64,000 nucleotides of DNA, taken from assembly GCA_963576785.1 (NCBI GenBank), contig OY756149.1:1054001-1118000 (forward strand), in the 5' to 3' direction. Positions 1 through 11,132 of this stretch are shown piece after piece; within the stretch, counting starts at the first letter, position 1; every line of letters starts with the position of its first letter. Below the pieces are notes generated by a model that saw only the letters and a list, made by a program, of their open reading frames with translations, made no database searches and was not told where the DNA came from. A program made the translations under genes and the position numbers. This DNA comes from Chlorophyllum brunneum. Lineage: Eukaryota > Basidiomycota > Agaricomycetes > Agaricales > Agaricaceae.

Positions 1-1793
1 CCGGTTTCTGTTCTGGCTCCTGGCTTTCATCTTCCTCAACTTCCTCTTCTCCACCGTCATCATCATCTGACTCTTCTCCCTCCTCTGGATTAACAGCGTG
101 GCAGCTAACGAGATCGGTGTCCCAACAACTAGGGAAATCTAAAGAGATGTTAACCACCGCAGAATTCCGTACCGGGGAATGGAAATGCATACCTTTGATA
201 AATGTCAACAATGACTGCCACATAGCCCCTTGAACTAGCGTATCCGGTTCGACCCAAGCAGATCTAAGCACGGCAGAACTCAACACCGGTAAAATCTGCG
301 CCATATGCCCTATGAACAGTGTGAGCGTCATCATACCCTGCTTCTCAGACAAAACCGGGGAAAGAATGCTCACGTTTATGACCATCAAGGAGCTTCATCA
401 ACAACCCCCAACCAGCCTTCCTCACATTCGGTTGTCCAAAACCAAAGCTTTCTGCACCACCGTCAAGATCACCCACAGGTCCCGAATCGACAAAGGGTGC
501 ATTTTCGGCATGGTACAATACCGTCCACAACACTGGATTTCTCAAAAGCGCCATAACTTCGTCCGCAATACCATCCTTGTCCATTTCTGTGAACCCAGAC
601 TCAGCAATAAATATTAAGCCCTAACCACGGGCGTCCAGACACGAACTCACCGAGGAACCACCTCAACCCACCCAATCCACCAATCCTTAGTCTAGCTTTT
701 CTATCCACCTCGCTCTCGTCATATTCCTCCATTCTACTCCTCCCGGGTTCTCCCTCTGTTCCTGCCCTACGAGCAGCAACAATCGCGGCGGTCAACTGGT
801 GTTGTTTACTCACCACCCCACCTTTTACTCCGCCGCCTCCAGATCTTTGATTCTTCGAACCGGCAGTAACGGGTGGTGTAGGGGCGGTACTCGCTGAATT
901 TGGATTTAGGTAGGCGTAAACCCCAAGTGGATCCATTATCGTGCGTTGGACGAATCCAAAAACCGCATTTCTGGCCATGGCGTTGAGTATATAGAAACGT
1001 CCATCTATCTCTTCATCTCCTTGTGCTTCTCCTGAAGTGCCCGGGGTATATCGAACGACTGAATCCCAGGATTCCTTGCCAACATTGCTGACACTCTTCT
1101 CAATATCGTGAACTATCACACACCAGCTTCCAAGCACACTCTCCACTTCCTCGTTTGTTGCTGTTTCCTTTAGGTAGAACAAGATATGATCCCGCACTTC
1201 TGGAATTTTGAGAAGATTGAAGTGGTCAGAAATAGCGAGTAGTCGGACGCGTCGAGAAGGGTGAATGAATAATGATGGAACATAATGCATCTACGCAATG
1301 AAACAACCCAAAGATATCAGACTAACGGCGCGAAAGATAAGACGAAACGTACCCAAGCAGGGATCATCTCAACTAGACTCGCTACCACACTCACATCATC
1401 GCCACTATTACTCTGCACTCCAGGATTCACCACTCTCTCAATCCACGCACTCCCCAATTCCTCAAGTGCTCTAATTTTCGACACCTGTGCCTTCTTCCCT
1501 ACAGTCTTCAATACCACAACCAGCTCTGGCGGAAGCCTCCTCGCAAGTCCACCAACATCCAAAGGATCCGGTTGAGCCCTGACGGGTTTCACAGGTGGGA
1601 TATAAGCCTTCACTCTCGGTTCCTTCTTTGCATCTTTCTTCCCTCTTCCCGACTTCTCTTTATTTTTTGGCTTACCGGGCTGCTGCTTCGCCGAGGAAGA
1701 TTCGAAATCAATCCCAAGTGCGGTCGCGACTTTCTTCTGATGTTTTTTTCGTGTGGCGGATGTTGCTGAGGATTTGCTGTGAGGCTTTGGCAT
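1..1793 (-). CDS. LTN1: Listerin E3 ubiquitin ligase (LTN1/RKR1), N-terminal part, cut by window edge
   Basis: Listerin is the RING E3 ligase that ubiquitylates stalled nascent chains on 60S subunits in ribosome quality control. The ATG at 1793 opens a Lys/Ser-rich head of about 85 residues. A conserved segment follows (LPPELVVVLKTVGKKAQVSK, then IRALEEL), which is the usual start of the Listerin HEAT-like solenoid. The reading continues through an intron near 1290-1350 into SRRVRLLAISDHF and, after a further intron near 600, into a repeat with PNVRKAGWGLL. An acidic tract lies near position 60. The RING end is outside the window. Seen: splice-compatible exons in one direction with no internal stops. 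Known: family assignment from the conserved N-terminal motifs. The start is the first ATG before the Lys-rich head. Confidence 0.85.
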
Positions 1794-2304
1794 AACGGGG
1801 CTGTGTTGGGGGTCTAATCTATGCCAGACAATCGCCTCTCAGTAGAGCGGATCTCTTGGGATCTCCGAGCCACGATACGCCTGTCTAGTTCGCGATTTGT
1901 GCGAGGACCGAGGGGCAGTGTAAGGATACACTTGCATTTCAATCGGATTGGTATTAGTTATCAGCACTGTTATGATTCACAATGACGTTGTGCACGTGAT
2001 GCCTTCGTCTCCGACACTCACAGCACCCACATCACCTCATTAAATTTTTATTCGCTCTGTTGATGCTTGAATGGTACGTAAACTAGGACACGCTGGGACA
2101 ACCTAAACTATTGCAGTGGGAACGGATAATTGCACAAAGAAATGAAAGTCAAATGAAAATGGGCCATAAGGTCGGGATGCAGAATCTGTCGTCCACTCCT
2201 CCCCTCTAAAAACACCATCTACCCTGCACCCCTAATCTAGTGAAATAAAATATGACGTGCGCACAAAACATTACGATCTTTGTTTATCATCGAAATATCG
2301 TCGC
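1794..2304. other. Intergenic between OLE1 stop and LTN1 start
   Basis: These 511 bases hold the presumed 3' UTR of OLE1 and the promoter/5' UTR of LTN1, both on the minus strand. I see no ORF with coding character and no repeat. Confidence 0.6.
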
Positions 2305-3925
2305 TCATCCCAATAGGCCTTCGCTATCGGAGTACGCCGTGCTGCTGTTGTACGGTGAGCCACTAAGCTCATTATACCGCGCGATACGTAACCGCTGACT
2401 GGGAGGGATAGACTTCTCATCGACACCAGGCTGGAAACCTCCATGAAGAACACCAACACGCTTCATGGCGAGCAGCTAGAAAAGGTTATCAGTACCCCTA
2501 TCCGTATGACAGGAAGCTGAACCCACGTTATGAGCTGCATTCGAGTGGTCATAAACGCCACCAAAAAAGGCCGTCGTCGCATCCTTGCCGATCATCTTGA
2601 CAATCAAGTGTGGGCCTCCAGGGTGCTGATCAATGAAATCGGAAACGTCATGAATGAATCCAGCGATGACAATCAAGGGTCGCTTTAAGGACTGTTCTTG
2701 GACTGGGAGCGAAACACGTCAGCTGAATGATCGATACAGGTACAGGGGAAGCCAACTTACAGCTTTCCCAGCTGATGACGGGAAGGTCGTTACTGTCACT
2801 CGGCCAAGCAAGTCTCTCCTGCTTCTCCCTCAACTTTTTTAGTTGCATTGTAAGCTGACCCTTCTGAACCTCATTCTCGGGGAACACCTGCGAGGATCAT
2901 CAGTCTTGTTATGTTGAGATAGCAATAAAAGATATGCACACCTTCAAGTGACTTGCAAGCCCAGCCCTCTGGCAGACCCAGATGAACCATTTTGTTGGGT
3001 CATACTGGTACCATTTGATAGCATTACGGTAGTCCATGGGGAATTGATGATGGAAATTGTGGTAGCCTTCGCCGATGGTGACGAGGGCGGTGACGATATG
3101 GTCGCGAGGAGTGTGCTTGTCGTCGAAGGGAGTCTCCCCAAGCCAGTGAGCGAGTGAGTTGACACAAAATGTAGACTGAAAAGTATGAATACGTGAGCAT
3201 GGACTACGAAAAAAATCTATTGGGGAGCTTACGTGGTGCACAAAGCACAGACGGATCACACCAGCGTAGACATATCCACCTCGGGCGTCGCCCCAGAAAA
3301 GCCAAGGAATAACGGTGGGAATAATAAATGCCATGAGAAGGAGCAGGGAAAGGTAGTTCCGGTGCTGCCACCGCACAACAGGGTTCTTGGTGAGGTCGCT
3401 CACATCAGCTACACCTGGCTTGCGACGGGGCTTGAAAAGCATCCAACCAATATGCGAATAAAGGAAACCCTTGTGGGCGTTGTAAGGGTCAAGCTCGGTG
3501 TCGGTATAGCGATGGTGAGCTCGGTGACCACGAGACCACCACTTGATAGAACCCTCGACGGCGCCAGCACCGAGCATGGCGAGGACATACTGGAGAGGCA
3601 GCGACGCGTTGTAGGCACGATGTGCCCATAGACGGTGGTAGCCAGCAGTGATGCCGAGGCCGGTGAGGTAGTAATAAAAGACGGAAAAGAAGAATGTTTC
3701 CCAGCGAAGGGGGGTGAAGAGGGCACCAATGATGCCAAGGATGGGAGTGAGGGTGAGGATAGTGAAGCTGAGCCAGTTGATCTCCTTGTACCAGTTTTGC
3801 CAGTTGATGGGAGGAAGGGCCTTCTGGGTCTTCAAGGTATGCGCGACATAGTTGTCAGGGATATTGAGGTCGGCGGGGAGGACGTCCTTGGCAGGAGGGA
3901 CCTTGCTTGGGGGGGCGGAGGACAT
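2305..3925 (-). CDS. OLE1: Acyl-CoA delta-9 desaturase with C-terminal cytochrome b5 domain
   Basis: Introduces the delta-9 double bond into palmitoyl- and stearoyl-CoA at the ER membrane, taking electrons through its own cytochrome b5 domain. Visible in order: hydrophobic segments from about residue 50, histidine boxes HRLWAH, HRAHHR and HNFHH that bind the di-iron centre, then a b5-like domain with the heme motif HPGG. All three boxes and the b5 motif are present, so the enzyme looks functional. At least four introns of about 50 nt interrupt the second half; the one near 3180-3235 keeps the frame open if unspliced. The ATG at 3925 is preferred; the frame stays open a little upstream but only with a TTG. 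The C-terminus after the b5 domain is a short hydrophilic tail ending at 2305. Confidence 0.93.
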
Positions 3926-4324
3926 GGTGGTCGTCCTTGGAAAAGAAGAAGACAAGGGCGGGGAGAGCGAGCCTGAAAAATATAAGCAAGGGCGTCTATT
4001 TAAATAAATCCGTTTCGTTGGGGAGGCTCATTCCTCCATTCACCCAGCACCTCCCCACAACTTCCTCTCCCCCCCTCAACATCCACGCGCCCTTCCTGCC
4101 GCTTCTCCGTCCCCCCGCCCTTCCCCGCCAGCATGCGCACCTCCCTCGTCGCCCCCCGTCGCGCTCTCCAGCTCACTCTGCAGGTCACGTGCTGTGTGCA
4201 GAGAATCTTTGGGGTGTCCATAAGTGGCAATGCATCTTTGGCGCTGTCACCGCATGTGAATTCCAATAATAAGTACCACTACTCATTTCAACGGATCACA
4301 ACTAACTACCATCTCGCAGCATCT
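3926..4324 (-). promoter_or_regulatory. OLE1 promoter / 5' leader
   Basis: This spacer of 399 bp separates the OLE1 ATG from the 3' end of the next gene. It contains an AT-rich box around 4000 and a pyrimidine-rich tract (on +) from about 4030 to 4130. A palindromic E-box CACGTG lies at 4186-4191; bHLH factors bind such sites, and a link to sterol/lipid control is only inference. No coding sequence is seen. Confidence 0.4.
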
Positions 4325-6099
4325 CTAAATCCGCCCCAAGGCCTTTGCAACGTAGTAACTTATGTTAATCCTCGCAACATTGATATTCGACCAGTTCCGG
4401 TTCGGGTGCACTCTGTTCGTCAGCAACACCCAGAACGTATTACTCGCTGCGACATTTATCAGCAGGATATCAAATTAAGAAACTAAATCACCCACGTCTA
4501 TCAATAGCCAGCGAAGTCCCCGTATAGCCAGTGTGGCCAGCAGTTTGTAAACTCCTCATCGGCCCACTCCAATAATTCTGGTCCAACTCAAAGCCCAGAC
4601 CGTGCGCATTCCCAGGGAACGCCGTGTTGAAGTTGGTGAAAATCAAGTCCACGGTCTCTGGCTGGAGCACCCGTGTCCCTCCATATGTTCCATTGTTCAG
4701 AATCATCTAGACGCCCACTCAATCCCAGACCCTTCAGATATCACTAAAATTAACAAGGCTCACCTGGCAAAAGACGCCCAGATCGACCGCATTCGAGTAC
4801 AACCCTGCATGACCGGCTACACCGTTTAATCCCCACGAATTTTCATCATGCACCTGTCGGATGACCCACGTCAGCGTTCCGTATCATTTCTACCCAGCCT
4901 AGCATCAGCGCAGTTACAAAACTTACAGTTCCCCAAACCGGTTGCGGCCTTTGGGGTTCAATGTCCCCCAAGACTTCAATTTGAAACTCTGTGACAGCGA
5001 TATGCTTTGCGATCAGCTCGCATTTGTCAAAGTCGACGTTGCCCCGATTGAAGAATGTCGACGACATGTTGAGAGGTCCGGTTAGCCCTTGCTTTAACAA
5101 GTCGTCTAATGCCAGAGAGGTGACATGTTCGAGGAGGAGCTGCATCGACATGAAGCCTACAAGCTTTATAAGGTTTGTTACGCTATACTTCGATGGAACA
5201 TCGGCTTACTGAGATCCGAGTAGCGATAGGTCGATCCTGGTGTATCGATCACCGCTGTGCTGAGCACAGCCTGCTTCCTCTCCTCTAATGTTGGATACCT
5301 AGGCCGCACCGGATCAGTACTTGCCTATGAGTTTTCATTGACTTAACGCGCCACGCACCCATTCCACAATCCAGGATCCGGGTCCGAGTCAAAACCCGCT
5401 GTGTGCGTAAACAACATCTCTACCGTAACATTTTCCTTTCCGCCCGCTATCAAAAACAAAAACTACATCGGCCTTTACTCCTTCATCCAACTAAAATGCA
5501 CTTACCCTCAAACCCGGGCAAATGGTCACTAACTTTATCATACAACCCAAACACACCCTTTTCAAGTTGTTGCAATGCGAGAATCGTTGTAAACAGCTTT
5601 GTCAATGACGCCACTACACGACGTCACCCGTCCTTCAACTCACCCTTCATAAACGGAGCAGAGAGGACGCACTGTCGAATACATCATCCTTCCCCATCGC
5701 AAGCCACTCTCTCTTGGCCAGTTCGGTCCCGTTGGCATGTGAATACTTCAAAGAGTAGCCGGTACTAAAGTGCGATACAATAGTGCCCTCATTCCCAACT
5801 CTACATCAATACCACTGATAGTAAACCGAGGAAACGCGATATAATCAACGTATGGAGACGTACATGCCAACAGCACCAGGATACAACGGCCTAACCTGGT
5901 GAAAGGTTGCGGAACCATAATCCGCCGGAACAGTATACGCAGAAATATTCGCCTGCAGCTCTTGCAACGCACTTGGGTTGACAATACCTCCCGGAAGCGC
6001 CGTGTTCCTCTTCAATACATCAGCCTTGGAACTTGCAGAAATCGCCAACGCGAAGCTGATGAGCGATATGATGCTGTAGAGTCTTCTGCCCAAGATCAT
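4325..6099 (-). CDS. Secreted beta-lactamase-fold serine hydrolase (class C beta-lactamase/transpeptidase-like)
   Basis: A member of the serine beta-lactamase-like family; fungal members act as esterases, acyltransferases or peptidases, so the substrate is unknown. The ATG at 6099 opens a signal peptide with a hydrophobic core near residues 8-23. The catalytic SxxK is SLTK in VASLTKLFTT (about 5600). The second motif appears as YSDLS (about 5225) and the third as HTGYTGTS (about 4520). Several introns interrupt it. Without splicing the frame stops at 4488, just after HTGYTGTSLAID. A 49-nt intron (4447-4495) restores the expected C-terminus (FWVLLTNRVHPNRN) and ends the protein at 4325. All catalytic motifs are present, so I regard the gene as intact. 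It is divergent from the PL4 lyase 1.3 kb away. Confidence 0.82.
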
Positions 6100-7439
6100 G
6101 GTGGTTGTGCAGTAAGAGTTGGATCTAACCTCAAAGTGAAAGCTGAGAACTCACGACTCCACCCTCGGAAGTCAGAGTCCACCACGCCATATGCTAGCAA
6201 TACTATCCCATGCGTTGATAAGCGTCATGCGATCGGTTACTTCAATATATCATGCTACATATGCTATTTTTGTTACTGACTGCATAACCGAGTTTAGAAG
6301 CTGACTGCATGGTATACTAGAAGCACAACCTATGACCGAAACGTACCACCTGGTTAAATATGTGGTGTATGAATTTGTACTCTTACGGACCGTTATTCCA
6401 AACCAACGGTCCGCAATATTTTAGTGCAAGGCTCTAAGTTATATCTCGCTCGCTGGGGTTTTACCAGGTGGGTAGGAATACTTGAAGTTGGAGTCAGGGA
6501 AACTCCGACAGTAACCAAGTGGTACAGATAATTTGATCGTGGCTAACACACTCTGGTAGAGCCAGCTGTCGTCTCTGGTCCCCTTGGTGAGCGATTACCC
6601 TGTTTCTCCGAAAGTGGTCAAGGCATTCTAACCTCAAACTCAGTATGACTACCAGATGGATATTGACCGGGGTGCATCTGATAGCAACCACCACACGATA
6701 TTCACCAGAAGAATAATTCGAAGAAGGTCCAGGTGTTGGGAAGAACATCAGCATGATGTCACCTTTATCAAATTGTTGATCGGCATCACGTGTTTATGCA
6801 TCCACTCGTTGACCACAGCATTGAATTTCACCGAACATTTCCAAACCCTCCAAGATATTGTCGAGGATTATCCTGCGCGTATAGGATGGCCCAAATTTTC
6901 TCTCTGTCTTGTTGGTTCCGGTGCCTCGAGTGGCGTTAGTCCTCGTTCAACCCGGCCGAATAAACTTACACCGTCATCACCGGAACATTCGACGGAACAC
7001 CTAAATCATCTCTCCCAACGCTGTTCTCTTCGGCTGGAATGCACACGGATACCTGAAGAAACGTCTTACAACGGGCCGCCCTGCGTCCAACCCTGTGTCA
7101 TAGGACATCGAATCTCCAACAATGTCCTCCGCATCAAGATGAGAAGAATTCGACTGCCAAGCAGCATCGCGAAGTATAGGTTCTGATGCAAGGCACCGCT
7201 TGCCTTTGTTCCAATAACTTCCAATGCCAGCCAATGCACCTCTTGACTCTTCGTGCGGGGAAACAAGATTCAGTCTGGCATTCGAGACCGGGGAAATACC
7301 TGTCAGTCCTGATCGTCGGCGCCCGTGAATTGGTCACTGGACTTAGTTACCGACGAATTGAATATTTTGAAGTTCAGTGTTAAAAGGACCCGTGTAGGCT
7401 TTTTTCGAGAGTGCAAATTTCCCTTTGTTTCCTTCAAAG
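6100..7439. other. Divergent intergenic region, no supported gene
   Basis: This 1.34 kb region lies between the starts of the serine hydrolase and the PL4 lyase. Open frames occur (for example 6656-7186 + and 7001-7234 -) but I recognise no domain, and neighbouring frames are interrupted. A CACGTG lies at about 6788. It may hold two promoters and possibly a decayed gene. Confidence 0.4.
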
Positions 7440-10195
7440 ATGCAGTGGTCGATACTCGCGACGTTCATCCAAGCTAGCCTCTTTATTACTGGTGCCTTCG
7501 CAGGTTTCGGGTTGACGGAGTCGGGAAATACCTACACCGTTGACACAGATGGGGGACTAGTTTTCAAAGGTGTGTTCGGTCACGTTTGGTATATCCCTCC
7601 CAGTGCTTACGACGTGTTCAGTCGACAAGACCAACGGAGATATCACTTCCATGGTCTACAATGGCATCGAGGTGCATTCTATCCTCATGATCGCCCAACA
7701 GTCGTTCTTACCACTTACTCCAGACTCAAGACCAGAGCGGCAAGCACACTCAGATTGCCTCCGGCATCGGCGCAAGCTGCAGCTGGGTTAGGACTGGCCA
7801 TGACAACAATTATATCAAAATCTCTTGCTCAGCAAGTGGCATCACCCAGTACGTCCATATATGCCCATAATCAAAGCCTTCCTCACACGTTCCGCAGGTT
7901 CTATGTTGCTAGGTACAAAGACGCCGCAATCCACATGGCTACATAGTGCGTCCCTGTGCTTCGTTCAATCTCACCTCTTTCACGGCCACCTCCAAACCCA
8001 CTAGCACTTCATCCGAACCTTCGGTTGGGGAACTCCGCTTCATCGCTCGCCTCAAAAAATCAGCGGTCCCGAACGGCCCTACTGCGTCAGACGTCGAGGG
8101 TGGGACTGCCATCGAGGGCAAGGACGTCTTCCTTGTCAACGGACAGACGAGATCCAAGTTCTATTCCTCGAGGCAGTTCATTGATGATGCAGTCCACGGT
8201 GTTACTGGATCGGGCGTTGGTGTATATATGATTGTTCCTGGTGTTGGATTTGAGGGTTCCTCAGGAGGACCGTTCTTCAGAGACATCGATAACCAAGGAG
8301 GTAGGTCACTCCGCTGTGGTTCATTTTAAAAGGTGCTAACGCATGTTAATGACAGCTTCTCAGCAGGAACTTTACTACTGTGAGTTTTCCTTCCTACATC
8401 ATCACCATTAGCGTGAGCTGACTGTACTTTTCCCCAGACATGGTAAGCTTTCTAATAGCCTCCGCAACTATTTTCAGTTAATGAGTTGCACGATTCCTTA
8501 GAACTCAGGCCACACTCAAACTGAATGTAAGCATCCTATCCTTTACTTCACATCAACCATAGCTGAATTTGGTGATTTAGCCTACCGCATGGGTTTGCAT
8601 GGCCCTTACGCTCTCTGGTTCACGACAGGCTCGACACCTTCTGCGGATATCAGTGCGTTTTTCCGGCCATCGATGCTTTAACCACAAAAGCAAACGACCT
8701 ACGTCATCCTCACAGACACCCAATTCTGGGAGGGCCTCAGTGTTACTGGCTACGTCCCTCTTGCATCTCGTGGTCGGGTCACCGGAAGGGCATCTGGTTT
8801 CCCTTCATCCTACTCCAACTCTATCTCCATTGGCTGGAGTAACAGCCAAGCTGAGTACTGGTGTGTTATCTCGTTGCTGCCCAGCCACAACTTCTAAATG
8901 ATTTTGTTGCTCAGGGTTCGCACTGATTCATCTGGCTCGTTCACCTCCCCTTATATGAAACCTGGGACCTACACCATGACACGTTAGCGGAGTCTTATTT
9001 GTTCAGTGTGACGCAAACTGATGTCTCGGATAGTTTATAAGATGGAACTAGCTATTGCCACCCAGTCCGTTTCCGTGTCTGCAAACGGTGTGGTTACCTC
9101 CAACATTGCCTCCACTGAATCTGTGAGTGTATTTATCAAAAGAGAGGATTGTCATGTTAAATGAAATTGGATCAGACCCCCTCTGTTATCTGGCAAATTG
9201 GTGAACCCGATGGTACACCTCGCGGATTCCTTAATGCAGAGTTAGCGCATCCTTACCCATCCACACTTCACCCCAGAGCTAATGACATACACTTAGTAAA
9301 ATTGAAACTATGCAGTGGGTAGTTCTCCGGGCAGTGCACAACCGCCCCCCTCTGATTTACGTCCTATAGCCCGAGCGACAGCCGCATGAGCAATTGGGGA
9401 CCGAGTGAGTCTTCTTCAACCTGAAAAAAAGAACATAAGCCTTGACCAACAGCAAATCCAGTTACGTACAACGTTGGGAGTTCTGTTAGCTCTTTCCCCA
9501 TGGCGATTTTCAAGACAATCGGACCCGTCACAATCCACTTTAGTTTGTCCTCAAGTCAACGTCAGCGCCATTTCCTCACTTCCAGCTACTGCAGCCGTCG
9601 TTAATATGTATCTCTATAACAGTCGGTGCACGTACTCTAGAAATCGCGACAACCCTTGCCTTTGCTGGTGCGTCGGTGTCGTCGTACGTCGGTTAGTATG
9701 ATCCTGATTTGTGTTGGTATCAGGCGGTCGCCCTCAAGTGAAAGTAAACGGCTGGACTGGACCTACTCCGCCCCCTCCTTCGCAGCCCGACTCTCGAGGT
9801 CCGTAATACTTTCCCCTTCGGAGCCAAACACCAATAATAAACATCGGGTTTAGGTGTCACCAGGGGTACATGGCGTGGAAATGTGAGTGCTCTCATTATT
9901 CGAATGATGCAGTACGTTAATGTCGTGTTGACCTCCAGAACATCGTTTATACTGTAAACATTCGTAAGCTCAATCTTCCGTTCTGATGACTTCTACGACT
10001 GAGGTTTCGGTGACCAGCCTCGGGAACCCTCGTTTCTGGCACAAACACCATTGTGATTAACGCCATCTCTGGATCATCCGGTGACGGCTTCTTGTGAGTT
10101 TCTTGTTGTTTACGGATCAGTGAGGGATAGATAATAACTAATCGTATCTCCACAGGTCCCCGAATGTCGTTTTCGATTCCCTCCGTCTGTATTAG
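7440..10195 (+). CDS. Rhamnogalacturonan endolyase, polysaccharide lyase family 4
   Basis: Cleaves the rhamnogalacturonan-I backbone of pectin by beta-elimination and is secreted. The ATG at 7440 starts a signal peptide of about 20 residues. Mature sequence then begins [14 protein letters not shown], a typical PL4 start. Joining about 18 small exons gives an uninterrupted protein: catalytic domain with [26 protein letters not shown] and NSGHTQTE, a middle fibronectin-like domain ([20 protein letters not shown]), and a C-terminal carbohydrate-binding-like domain (TRGTWRGN to [12 protein letters not shown]). The Lys of RSKFY and the His of NSGH are candidate catalytic residues by analogy with Aspergillus RG lyase. 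Exons are unusually short, including a 5-nt one. Length and motif order match intact family members. Confidence 0.9.
8438..8442 (+). other. Predicted 5-nt micro-exon of the PL4 lyase
   Basis: ACATG is flanked by cag (8435-8437) and gtaagc (from 8443). Including it joins TAC TAC T + AC ATG + AAC TCA GGC, giving YYYMNSGH in frame with the exons on both sides. Skipping it would break the frame. Confidence 0.7.
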
Positions 10196-11132
10196 ATACT
10201 GCGACCTGGGATTGGAATGAGTTGTATGAGTGGTAGAATGAAAAGCTGATCTTGTATCCGTGGTTTGGGTTGTACAATGAAAGATGAGTTCTGAAGAAGC
10301 CCTTTGGAAATCCTTGTTACCAATCAACGGCCCTTCCAAGCTTAGGAAATTTTGCAAAAAGGAAGTTCACTGCGGCAAATAAATTGGCATGCGGTTTTCA
10401 ACACAGCATTCGCATTCCATCGATTCATCCAAATACGACGCTAACTCTTCTTCACCCCAACTCTGTTCGTACGCAGAAGTCCCTTTATGAAGTGGCCAGT
10501 GTTCATACCGGTTGGCTGCGACTATCTGTAAGGTGTTCACACGCAATCGCTTCAGTCTTTGCGAGTTTCCTGTGTGTCAGTTGCCTGACCCATCTTCCAG
10601 TCAACGTACACCAGACTAGTTAGCGTTATCGGACATTGCACAAGGCGTTGTGTGCCGGCCTGACGGGGGTGCCATCGTTTAAGTGAGATCCTGGCATTGA
10701 TCTACCCCTTTTTTCCTAAACGTAAACGGGCGCCCAAGCTACAAGGACGTCGCTGAAGAGATAACCTTACGCGCGGTCTGCCCAAAATCCCCTTAGTCAG
10801 TAGGCCACAAGCCGGGTACCCGACGTGGAGATCTGATTATGCCGCCCACGTCCCGGGTGTAAAATTACCTTCTACTACCCTTCCGTGTTACTAACACGTA
10901 GTATTTCCTGTGTTTCCGCAAGTTACGCTTAGAGACAACCTCCGTGGCGGGTCGAAGGCCGGTTGGTCCGGTAGTATTTGGACGCAATGCCTATACCAAA
11001 TAGTTGACATCATTCATTGTTCCTATGTGCCCAAGGCACCTCACGGCCCCAGCTGTGCCTACCAAATATAAACCATGCTCATTCGTTCTTTCCTGGGACC
11101 ACGCGTCCACACCAACTGTGTCAACAAGCGCT
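10196..11132. other. Intergenic between PL4 lyase and PTEN
   Basis: About 0.94 kb with the lyase 3' UTR and the PTEN promoter. No ORF with recognisable content; small frames near 10384-10623 look fortuitous. Confidence 0.5.

Noticed and set aside
2948..3976. Plus-strand ORFs of 69-132 residues over the OLE1 gene
   Set aside because: They are antisense to conserved desaturase exons, have no recognisable content and are explained by the codon bias of the minus strand.
6656..7234. Possible gene between the serine hydrolase and the PL4 lyase
   Set aside because: Frames on both strands are open but carry no motif. Minus-strand donors and acceptors exist near 7070 and 6965, yet the joined product is short and unrecognised.
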